Of a stretch of DNA of 33,017 nt, positions 7,731 to 14,230 are shown in pieces (within the stretch, counting starts at the first letter, position 1; every line of letters begins with the position of its first letter). Origin of the DNA: Acetatifactor sp. (GTDB taxonomy: Bacteria; Bacillota; Clostridia; Lachnospirales; Lachnospiraceae); the NCBI GenBank assembly GCA_029055435.1, contig JAIDDH010000023.1, positions 1-33,017 on the forward strand. The letters are read 5' to 3'. A model generated the notes under the pieces. That model saw only the letters and a program-made list of their open reading frames with translations, had not been told where the DNA came from and ran no database searches. Both the position numbers and the translations under genes were made by a program.

Positions 7731-7994
7731 ATGCAGGATTTAGGAAACACGCAATATTTTAGGGTAGAGACGGAGCCCGAGACTGGAGTGAAGGTAGTGC
7801 TGGCAACGGTGTACGAGGCTTTGACAGAGAAGGGTTACAATCCAGTGAATCAGATCGTGGGATACATTATGAGCGGAGACCCCACTTATATCACCAGCCA
7901 TAAGAGCGCCAGGAGCCTGATTATGAAGGTGGAGCGTGATGAGCTGGTGGAGGAGCTCCTCGCGGAGTACATTAAGAACAATCACTGGAATTAG
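7731..7994 (+). CDS. ireB: IreB family regulatory protein (UPF0297)
   Basis: An 87-residue cytoplasmic protein of the IreB/UPF0297 family. In Enterococcus the family member is a phosphorylated substrate of the PASTA kinase IreK and affects cephalosporin resistance. Family landmarks are YEALTEKGYNPVNQIVGYIMSGDPTYITSH and ARSLIMKVERDELVEELL. An in-frame ATG at 7716 exists, but AAGGA at 7719-7723 sits seven bases before the ATG at 7731. The order ireB-ruvX-DUF1292 is a well-known Firmicutes string, and the next gene starts 12 bases on. Confidence 0.93.
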   Translation: MQDLGNTQYFRVETEPETGVKVVLATVYEALTEKGYNPVNQIVGYIMSGDPTYITSHKSARSLIMKVERDELVEELLAEYIKNNHWN

Positions 7995-8006
7995 GAGGAG
8001 ATATCC

Positions 8007-8438
8007 ATGCGAATCATGGGTTTGGATTTTGGCTCGAAGACAGTGGGGGTTGCGGTGAGCGATGCCCTGCTTTTGACGGCTCAGGGCGTGGAGATCATCC
8101 GCCGCAAAGAGGAGAACAAGCTTCGTCAGACTCTGGCCAGAATCGAAGCGCTGATTGAGGAGTACGAGGTGGAAGAGCTGGTGCTGGGCCTGCCCAAGCA
8201 TATGAACGGTACGGAGGGTGTGCGTGCGGAGCTCACCGAAGAGTTTAAGGATAAGCTGGAGCGCAGGACGGGACTTCCGGTGGTGTTATGGGACGAGAGA
8301 CTAACCACTGTCTCGGCGGACAAGACCATGATGGAGGCGGGCATCCGCAGGGAGAACCGAAAAGAGTATGTGGACATGCTGGCGGCTGTCTTTATTTTGC
8401 AGGGATATCTGGACAGGCGCAGATTTGAGAAAGCTTAA
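8007..8438 (+). CDS. ruvX: RuvX/YqgF family nuclease
   Basis: A 143-residue RNase H-fold protein of the YqgF family, linked to 5' maturation of 16S rRNA and proposed as a Holliday-junction resolvase. The N-terminal [16 protein letters not shown] holds the first catalytic aspartate, [11 protein letters not shown] the second block, and WDERLTTV plus [15 protein letters not shown] the last acidic residues. Length is typical. A GGAGG-type site overlaps the end of ireB, indicating one transcript. Confidence 0.95.
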   Translation: MRIMGLDFGSKTVGVAVSDALLLTAQGVEIIRRKEENKLRQTLARIEALIEEYEVEELVLGLPKHMNGTEGVRAELTEEFKDKLERRTGLPVVLWDERLTTVSADKTMMEAGIRRENRKEYVDMLAAVFILQGYLDRRRFEKA

Positions 8439-8459
8439 ATGCTAAAAGGCGGACAGCTT

Positions 8460-8765
8460 ATGTCCGAAGGGACGGGAATGGAGAAGGAAATGGGTAAGCT
8501 GGAGAAGATTACGTTCAATGTGGACGGTGAGGAACCTGTAGATTTCTATGTGTTGGAGCAGACGCGGATAGGCGGCGTCAATTATATTCTGGTGACTGAT
8601 TTCGAGGAGGGGGACGGAGAGGCTTTGATTCTGAAGGATATGTCCTCGGACGGCGAGGAGGAAAGTCTCTTTACAATTGTGTCGGATGAAAAGGAATTGG
8701 ACGCGGTTTCCGGCGTATTTGCAGATATGCTGGGGGACGTGGAATTTGTGCGAGATGAAGAATAA
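8460..8765 (+). CDS. DUF1292 family protein
   Basis: A small acidic protein of about 101 residues matching the DUF1292 family (VDFYVLEQTRIGGVNYILVTDFEEGDGEALILKD). Its function is unknown; it regularly follows ruvX in Firmicutes, as here. The start is uncertain: 8439 abuts the ruvX stop, 8460 is preceded by AAGGCGG, and 8478 is also possible. I chose 8460 for its ribosome site and spacing. Confidence 0.88.
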   Translation: MSEGTGMEKEMGKLEKITFNVDGEEPVDFYVLEQTRIGGVNYILVTDFEEGDGEALILKDMSSDGEEESLFTIVSDEKELDAVSGVFADMLGDVEFVRDEE

Positions 8766-8795
8766 TTTAGATTTAATAGTTATGGAGGAAATTTT

Positions 8796-10472
8796 GTGAG
8801 AAAGAAAAAAGAGAATAATGGAGTTCCGGGACTGAAGGTCATTCCTTTGGGCGGCCTGGAGCAAATCGGCATGAATATTACTGCCTTCGAGTTCGAGGAC
8901 AGTATTATTGTGGTGGATTGCGGTCTGTCTTTTCCTGCGGACGATATGCTGGGAATTGATTTGGTCATACCCGATGTGACTTATCTGAAGAACCACATCG
9001 ACAAGGTTAAGGGATTTGTCATCACTCACGGTCATGAGGATCATATCGGCGCCCTGCCCTATGTGCTGCGGGAGGTCAATGTGCCGATTTACGCTACCCG
9101 TCTGACGATGGGGATTATAGAGAATAAACTGACAGAGCATAATATGATGAAGACCACCAAGCGGAAGGTGGTGAAATTCGGACAGTCCATCAATCTGGGA
9201 CAATTCCGTGTGGAGTTTATCAAGACCAATCACAGTATCGTGGACGCGGCTGCGCTGGCGATTTATTCCCCCGCGGGAATCGTGGTACACACGGGAGACT
9301 TCAAGGTGGACTACACTCCGGTATTCGGAGACGCCATCGATCTGCAGCGTTTTGCGGAGCTGGGCAAAAAAGGTGTGCTGGCGCTGATGTGCGATTCTAC
9401 CAACGCGGAGCGCCCCGGTTTTACCCCTTCGGAGAAGACGGTGGGCAAGGCTTTCGACACGCTGTTTAACGAGCACAAGAACACCCGTATCTTTGTGGCT
9501 ACCTTTGCATCCAATGTGGACCGGGTACAGCAGATCATCAACACGGCGTATAAGTTCGGCCGCAAGGTGAGCGTGGAAGGCCGCAGTATGGTGAATATCA
9601 TAGAGACGGCGAAGAATCTGGGCTGCATCAGTATTCCTGACAACACACTGGTGGACATTGACCAGATGAAAAACTATCCCGACGAGCAGCAGGTGATTAT
9701 TACCACGGGAAGTCAGGGCGAGAGCATGGCTGCCCTCTCCCGCATGGCAAATAATATGCACCGCAAAATTACCATCGGTGCGAAGGATACGGTTATTTTC
9801 TCCTCAAACCCCATACCGGGCAATGAGAAAGCAGTGACTAAGATTATCAATGAACTGCAGCGCAAGGGTGCGGATGTGGTCTTTCAGGACACTCATGTGT
9901 CGGGACATGCTTGCCAGGAGGAGATTAAGCTGATTTACACCCTGACACATCCGAAGTATGCCGTTCCCGTACACGGTGAATATAAGCATTTGAAGGCTCA
10001 GGCCAAGATCGCGGAGAATCTGGGCATTGACAAGGATAATATTTTCATCCTCTCCTCCGGTGATGTGCTGGAGATGAATGAGGAGCATGCGAAAGTGAAC
10101 GGCAAGGTGCCCGTCGGCAGTATTCTGGTGGACGGCCTTGGTGTGGGAGATGTGGGCAATGTGGTGCTCAGGGATCGCCAGCATCTGGCGGAGGACGGCA
10201 TCATGATCGTGGTCATGAGTCTGGAGAAGAGCAGCGGCGAGCTGGTAGCCGGGCCGGATATCGTGTCCCGGGGCTTTGTCTATGTGAGAGAGTCGGACGA
10301 GCTGATCGAGGAGGCCAGAATGACGGTGGACGATGCGCTTCAGAACTGTCTGGACAAGGGAGTCACCGACTGGGGCAAACTCAAGTCAGTCACAAAGGAT
10401 GTGCTGGGCGAATACGTCTGGAAAAAGACAAAGAGAAGACCTATGATTTTGCCGATTATTATGGAAGTCTGA
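8796..10472 (+). CDS. Ribonuclease J
   Basis: A 558-residue metallo-beta-lactamase/beta-CASP ribonuclease, expected to act as a 5'-3' exonuclease and endonuclease in mRNA turnover and rRNA maturation. The zinc site HGHEDHIGALPY is at about 78-89. Further metal ligands are in THHSIVDAAA-like (as TNHSIVDAAALAI) and HTGDFKVD, and the beta-CASP and C-terminal parts include VSGHACQEEI and VHGEYKHL. It starts at a GTG, fixed by GGAGG at 8784-8788, seven bases upstream. Length is that of RNase J1/J2. Only one copy is in the window, so J1 versus J2 is left open. Confidence 0.95.
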   Translation: MRKKKENNGVPGLKVIPLGGLEQIGMNITAFEFEDSIIVVDCGLSFPADDMLGIDLVIPDVTYLKNHIDKVKGFVITHGHEDHIGALPYVLREVNVPIYATRLTMGIIENKLTEHNMMKTTKRKVVKFGQSINLGQFRVEFIKTNHSIVDAAALAIYSPAGIVVHTGDFKVDYTPVFGDAIDLQRFAELGKKGVLALMCDSTNAERPGFTPSEKTVGKAFDTLFNEHKNTRIFVATFASNVDRVQQIINTAYKFGRKVSVEGRSMVNIIETAKNLGCISIPDNTLVDIDQMKNYPDEQQVIITTGSQGESMAALSRMANNMHRKITIGAKDTVIFSSNPIPGNEKAVTKIINELQRKGADVVFQDTHVSGHACQEEIKLIYTLTHPKYAVPVHGEYKHLKAQAKIAENLGIDKDNIFILSSGDVLEMNEEHAKVNGKVPVGSILVDGLGVGDVGNVVLRDRQHLAEDGIMIVVMSLEKSSGELVAGPDIVSRGFVYVRESDELIEEARMTVDDALQNCLDKGVTDWGKLKSVTKDVLGEYVWKKTKRRPMILPIIMEV

Positions 10473-10509
10473 GTGGCAGGATAAAAGGATTTGATCCGGA
10501 GGTATAAAG

Positions 10510-10896
10510 TTGAATAAAAATGCGTATTCAACTACTGATGAGAGTGCGCGCCGCAGCGCGCGGATGGGTGTACAAATGAACAATATTGACAGGTCTTTGC
10601 AACAACTAATAGACGATGTTTTGGCATCCGATATTTATCACGCATACATGGTACAATGCGCCCGCATAAAGGAACAGCCGGAGCTCAAGAAACAGGTGGA
10701 CGAATACCGGGCACGCAATTGGGAGCTTCAGACCAACGAGACTACGACCTTTGAACAGATTGACAGATTTGAGAGGGAGTATGCGGGCTTTCGGGATATT
10801 CCCATGGTTGAGGATTTCCTGGCCGCAGAGCTGGCTTTTTGCAGGCTGCTGCAGAATATCAATCTGCGGCTTACAGAGGCCATGAACTTTGAGTAA
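10510..10896 (+). CDS. YlbF/YheA-type helical protein
   Basis: A 128-residue helical protein resembling the YlbF/YmcA (Com_YlbF) family. Relatives in Bacillus form a complex that affects RNase Y activity, which would suit its place right after ribonuclease J. Recognisable parts are QLIDDVLASDIYHAYMVQCARIKEQPELKKQVDEYRARN and the closing AAELAFCRLLQNINLRL. The start is a TTG at 10510 with a perfect GGAGG at 10498-10502 seven bases before it; later ATGs at 10564 and 10576 lack comparable sites. Family assignment is by pattern and moderate in certainty. Confidence 0.75.
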   Translation: MNKNAYSTTDESARRSARMGVQMNNIDRSLQQLIDDVLASDIYHAYMVQCARIKEQPELKKQVDEYRARNWELQTNETTTFEQIDRFEREYAGFRDIPMVEDFLAAELAFCRLLQNINLRLTEAMNFE

Positions 10897-10917
10897 GCTG
10901 GAAAGAAGGGATATGAA

Positions 10918-11307
10918 ATGAAGATGGGACGTTTGATGACAGCTGTGTTCGGCGCAATCTTTAAGGTGGTTGTGGCGGTGGCGGCAGCGTTTATCATTTA
11001 TAGAGGCGCGGGAATCTGTTATGACTATGGATATCGCATTTTTACGGAGCCTGCCATGTCTGTCGGCGAGGGCAGAACGGTGAGTGTGACCATCACGAAG
11101 GATATGTCGCCTATAGAGATTGGCGAGCTGATGCTAAATAAGGGACTTACGAGAGACAGCAAGCTCTTCACACTGCAGTATCTGTTTTCCGAGTACAGAG
11201 AGGACATAAAGCCCGGAACATATGAGGTGAGCACTGCCATGACGGCGGAGGAGATTATGGCGGTCATGGCGCCTGTGGAACAGTCTGACGAGGAGACTGC
11301 GCAGTAA
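10918..11307 (+). CDS. MltG/YceG-like membrane protein without the catalytic domain
   Basis: A 129-residue protein with one N-terminal membrane segment (about residues 9-28) and an extracytoplasmic part resembling the LysM-like N-terminal domain of the endolytic transglycosylase MltG: VTITKDMSPIEIGELMLNKGLTRDSKLF and IKPGTYEVSTAMTAEEIMAVM. Full MltG is roughly 330-380 residues and carries its catalytic glutamate in a later domain, which is absent. The stop is followed directly by trmR, so this is a short form rather than an obvious frameshift. In Bacillus mltG also precedes trmR, which supports the relationship. It may bind glycan or a division partner rather than cut. Confidence 0.8.
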   Translation: MKMGRLMTAVFGAIFKVVVAVAAAFIIYRGAGICYDYGYRIFTEPAMSVGEGRTVSVTITKDMSPIEIGELMLNKGLTRDSKLFTLQYLFSEYREDIKPGTYEVSTAMTAEEIMAVMAPVEQSDEETAQ

Positions 11308-11341
11308 AAACTGTGGAATAAAAAGCCGAGGAGACGGACAG

Positions 11342-11983
11342 ATGATAATAGATGAGAGGATGTCGGTCTTTATCGATTCTATGGATGAGGGCAACACTCC
11401 TTTTTTGGACGAGCTGGAAAAATATGCTCTGCAGACGCAGGTGCCAATCATACGCAAATCCACTCAACAACTTTTGAAGTTCCTGCTGGCATTTGCGAGA
11501 CCGAAACATATTCTGGAGGTGGGGACGGCCATCGGTTTTTCCGCGCTTCTGATGAGCGAGTATGGGCCTGAGGGCTGTCGGATTACTACGATTGAAAAAT
11601 ATGCAAAGCGAATTCCCGTCGCCAGGGAGAACTTTGCCCGGGCGGGAAAGTCGGAGGCCATCACGCTGTTGGAAGGGGATGCCGCCGAGCTTTTGCCGAC
11701 ATTGGAAGAAACTTATGATATGATTTTTATGGATGCTGCCAAAGGGCAGTACATTCATTTTCTGCCGGATATTCTGCGGCTGCTGGCTCCCGGAGGACTG
11801 CTTGTCTCCGACAATGTGCTGCAGGACGGAGATATCATAGAATCCCGTTTTGCGGTGACCAGGCGCAATCGCACCATTCACACCCGCATGCGGGATTATC
11901 TGTTTGAACTGAACCATCATCCCGGTCTGCAGACGGTGATTCTGCCCGTGGGGGACGGCGTGACGCTCAGCGTTAAGAAGTGA
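11342..11983 (+). CDS. trmR: tRNA 5-hydroxyuridine methyltransferase
   Basis: A 213-residue SAM-dependent O-methyltransferase. The SAM motif ILEVGTAIGFSALLM is at about 56-70, the acidic ITTIEKY strand follows, then GDAAELL and the metal-binding FMDAAKGQYIHFL. Of the O-methyltransferase family, the neighbourhood (MltG-like upstream, U32 protein downstream) is that of Bacillus TrmR (YrrM), which methylates ho5U34 to mo5U34 in tRNAs. That specific role is inferred from synteny. GAGGAG before the ATG is a good ribosome site. Confidence 0.88.
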   Translation: MIIDERMSVFIDSMDEGNTPFLDELEKYALQTQVPIIRKSTQQLLKFLLAFARPKHILEVGTAIGFSALLMSEYGPEGCRITTIEKYAKRIPVARENFARAGKSEAITLLEGDAAELLPTLEETYDMIFMDAAKGQYIHFLPDILRLLAPGGLLVSDNVLQDGDIIESRFAVTRRNRTIHTRMRDYLFELNHHPGLQTVILPVGDGVTLSVKK

Positions 11984-12003
11984 GAGAAAAAGAGGTGCCA
12001 AAG

Positions 12004-13320
12004 ATGATTAAAAAAACAGAGCATCGAATACCGGAGCTTCTCATACCTGCCAGCAGTCTGGAGGTTCTGAAGACGGCGGTCGTATTTGGCGCGGATGCGG
12101 TTTATATCGGCGGGGAGGCATTTGGCCTGCGCGCCAAGGCGAAGAACTTTTCCATGGAGGAGATGGCGGAGGGAATTGCCTTTGCTCATGCGCATGGGAC
12201 AAAGGTCTATGTGACCGCCAACATTCTGGCTCACAATGCTGATTTGGAGGGGGCCGAGGAATATTTTGCGCAGCTGCGGGATATGAAGCCTGAACAGCCT
12301 GACGCGCTGATTATTTCCGACCCGGGTATGTTCACCATTGCGAAAGAGGTCTGGCCGGAGGCGGAGATACATATTTCCACTCAGGCAAACAACACAAACT
12401 ATCGGACTTACCTGTTCTGGTGGAAGCTGGGGGCAAAACGTGTGGTGTCGGCCAGAGAATTGTCTCTGGAGGAAATCCGGGAGATCCGCAGGCAGATTCC
12501 TCAGGAGATGGAGATTGAGAGCTTTGTCCATGGCGCTATGTGCATCTCGTATTCCGGGAGATGCCTGTTGAGCAATTATTTTACCGGGAGGGACGCCAAT
12601 CAGGGCGCGTGTACCCATCCCTGCCGCTGGCAGTATGCGGTGATGGAAGAGTCCAGACCCGGAGAGTATTTTCCCGTCTATGAGAATGAGCGGGGAAGCT
12701 TTATTTTTAATTCCAGAGATTTGTGTATGATTGATCATATATCGGAGCTTGTGGAGGCCGGCATCGACAGTCTGAAGATTGAGGGGCGTATGAAGACTGC
12801 GCTCTATGTGGCAGCGGTGGCCCGTACCTATCGTCTGGCCATCGACGCTTATCTGGAGAGTCCCGAGAAATACCATGCCAATCTGGACTGGTATCGGGAG
12901 GAGATTGCCAAGTGTACCCACAGGAAGTTTACCACGGGATTTTATTTTGGAAAGCCCGGTGCGGAGGCTCAGATTTATGACAGCAGCACTTATATTAACG
13001 AATACACTTATTTGGGGATGGCGGAGGCGATTGTCGGGGGTGATGAGCCTCTGGTGCAGATGGAACAGCGCAACAAGTTTTCGGTGGGCGACTGTCTGGA
13101 GATCATGAAGCCCGACGGAAGGAATGTGCCTGTCCGGGTGGCCGCTCTGTACGATGAGGGGATGAATCCGGTAGAGAGCGCTCCCCATGCCAGACAGAGA
13201 CTCTATGTGAAGTTTGAGGAAACGCAGACAGGAGCAGAATCAGGGACAGAGGCAGGGACAGGAGTCTTGGCAGATGTGGAGCAGTATGATATTTTTCGTG
13301 TGGATAAGCCCCGTGTATAG
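12004..13320 (+). CDS. trhP: U32 family tRNA hydroxylation protein TrhP
   Basis: A 438-residue peptidase-U32-family protein. The family member TrhP is known to act in prephenate-dependent formation of ho5U34 in tRNA rather than as a protease. PELLIPASSLEVLKTAV and GADAVYIGG open the TIM-barrel-like domain; FVHGAMCISYSGRCLLSNY with four cysteines (Cys180, 187, 203, 207) probably holds an iron-sulfur cluster. A threonine/glycine/glutamate-rich stretch precedes the last residues. A GTG at 11980 overlapping the trmR stop is possible, but AGAGGTG six bases before 12004 favours this start. With trmR it would form a two-step mo5U34 pathway. Confidence 0.9.
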   Translation: MIKKTEHRIPELLIPASSLEVLKTAVVFGADAVYIGGEAFGLRAKAKNFSMEEMAEGIAFAHAHGTKVYVTANILAHNADLEGAEEYFAQLRDMKPEQPDALIISDPGMFTIAKEVWPEAEIHISTQANNTNYRTYLFWWKLGAKRVVSARELSLEEIREIRRQIPQEMEIESFVHGAMCISYSGRCLLSNYFTGRDANQGACTHPCRWQYAVMEESRPGEYFPVYENERGSFIFNSRDLCMIDHISELVEAGIDSLKIEGRMKTALYVAAVARTYRLAIDAYLESPEKYHANLDWYREEIAKCTHRKFTTGFYFGKPGAEAQIYDSSTYINEYTYLGMAEAIVGGDEPLVQMEQRNKFSVGDCLEIMKPDGRNVPVRVAALYDEGMNPVESAPHARQRLYVKFEETQTGAESGTEAGTGVLADVEQYDIFRVDKPRV

Positions 13321-13341
13321 ATTTTTCAGCTTAGCACATTA

Positions 13342-13370
13342 TTGACAATATGGCATATATACCATATAAT
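13342..13370 (+). promoter_or_regulatory. Consensus promoter with palindromic operator (higBA-like)
   Basis: TTGACA (13342-13347), 17 bases, TATAAT (13365-13370): both hexamers are perfect. A 20-bp palindrome at 13348-13367 (ATATGG, centre, CCATAT; one mismatched pair) fills the spacer and covers part of the -10, where an autorepressing antitoxin would bind. The expected start of transcription, about 13377, lies at the ribosome site, giving a very short leader. Confidence 0.85.
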
Positions 13371-13388
13371 GTTTACAAAGGAGACTCT

Positions 13389-13754
13389 ATGACAGAGTTT
13401 GAAGTAGTATTCTATGAAAAGAAAAATGGAGAAGTTCCTGTCGAAGATTTCTTAATGAAGCTTGATAAGAAAATGAGAGCTAAACTAGCCGGTATCATTG
13501 GAATTTTGCAACAGTATGGAAATCAATTAAGAGAACCGTATAGTAAGCATTTAGATGATGGTATCTTTGAAATACGAAGTAAAATGGGCAGTGATATTTC
13601 AAGAGTATTGTATTTTTTCTACCATGATGGAAAAATAATATTAACAAATGGATTTGTTAAGAAAACACAGAAGACGCCGAAGTCAGAATTAGATAAAGCT
13701 AAGGCATATCGCAAAGATTATCTCGAAAGGATGTGTGGAAATGAGAAAATTTGA
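13389..13754 (+). CDS. HigB/Gp49-like toxin (RelE superfamily)
   Basis: A 121-residue toxin of the phage-derived Gp49-like/HigB branch of the RelE superfamily, expected to be a ribosome-dependent mRNA endonuclease. The motifs FEVVFYEKKNGEVPVEDFLMKL, PYSKHLDDGIFEIRSKMGSDISRVLYFFYHDGKIILTNGFVKKTQKTP and the closing lysine-rich helix cover the full family. AAAGGAG at 13377-13383, five bases before the ATG at 13389, beats the in-frame ATG at 13350, which lies inside the promoter. Base composition is more AT-rich than the flanking housekeeping genes, which suggests acquisition. The antitoxin gene overlaps its end. Confidence 0.9.
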   Translation: MTEFEVVFYEKKNGEVPVEDFLMKLDKKMRAKLAGIIGILQQYGNQLREPYSKHLDDGIFEIRSKMGSDISRVLYFFYHDGKIILTNGFVKKTQKTPKSELDKAKAYRKDYLERMCGNEKI

Positions 13755-14028
13755 CGATTTTTTAGATGAACAATTACAGGATGAGGAATTTAGAAAAGAA
13801 TATGATGATATGCAGCCCGAAATGGATGTTATTAAAGCTATTGTGGATGCCAGAATATCACAAAATCTTACTCAGAAGGAGCTGGCTCAGCGAACTGGTA
13901 TCAATCAGGCGGATATCAGCAAATTGGAACATGGTACCAGAAATCCCTCTATTAATCTTTTAAAAAGATTAGCCGAAGGCATGGATATGGCATTGAAGAT
14001 CGAATTTATTCCAAAGCAAAAAGCATAA
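13741..14028 (+). CDS. HTH antitoxin (HigA-like, XRE family)
   Basis: A 95-residue XRE-type DNA-binding protein. An N-terminal acidic segment (FDDFLDEQLQDEEFRKEYDDM) probably wraps the toxin, and the helix-turn-helix lies at about 42-85 (LTQKELAQRTGINQADISKLEHGTRNPSINLLKRLAEG). The gene overlaps the toxin by 14 bases, in the toxin-first order of HigBA systems. AAAGGA at 13726-13731 supports the ATG at 13741 rather than the GTG at 13735. It likely represses the promoter through the palindrome at 13348-13367. Confidence 0.92.
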   Translation: MRKFDDFLDEQLQDEEFRKEYDDMQPEMDVIKAIVDARISQNLTQKELAQRTGINQADISKLEHGTRNPSINLLKRLAEGMDMALKIEFIPKQKA

Positions 14029-14061
14029 AGTAGTTGCTTTGATAATTTTTGAAAAAAGGTA

Positions 14062-14118
14062 TTGCATTTTCAGATGAATTAGAGTATCTTATAGGAAACA
14101 GGGCGCGCCTTGTTTTCC
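14062..14118 (+). promoter_or_regulatory. glnN promoter and start-site hairpin
   Basis: TTGCAT (14062-14067), 17 bases, TATCTT (14085-14090). A 10-bp imperfect inverted repeat follows at 14094-14118 (GGAAACAGGG against CCTTGTTTTCC, centred on GCGC) and would overlap the start of the transcript; it could be an operator or a 5' stem. The rest of 14029-14230 shows no gene. Confidence 0.5.
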
Positions 14119-14230
14119 ATATAGATAGTTTGAACGAAGATGTTCCAATAGTAACCAGTTTACTTTGGGACGTTTTTTTTAGGACTGATGTCTGCGTGGA
14201 AGAAAAAGGAAGAGAAAGGAAGTAAGGAAG

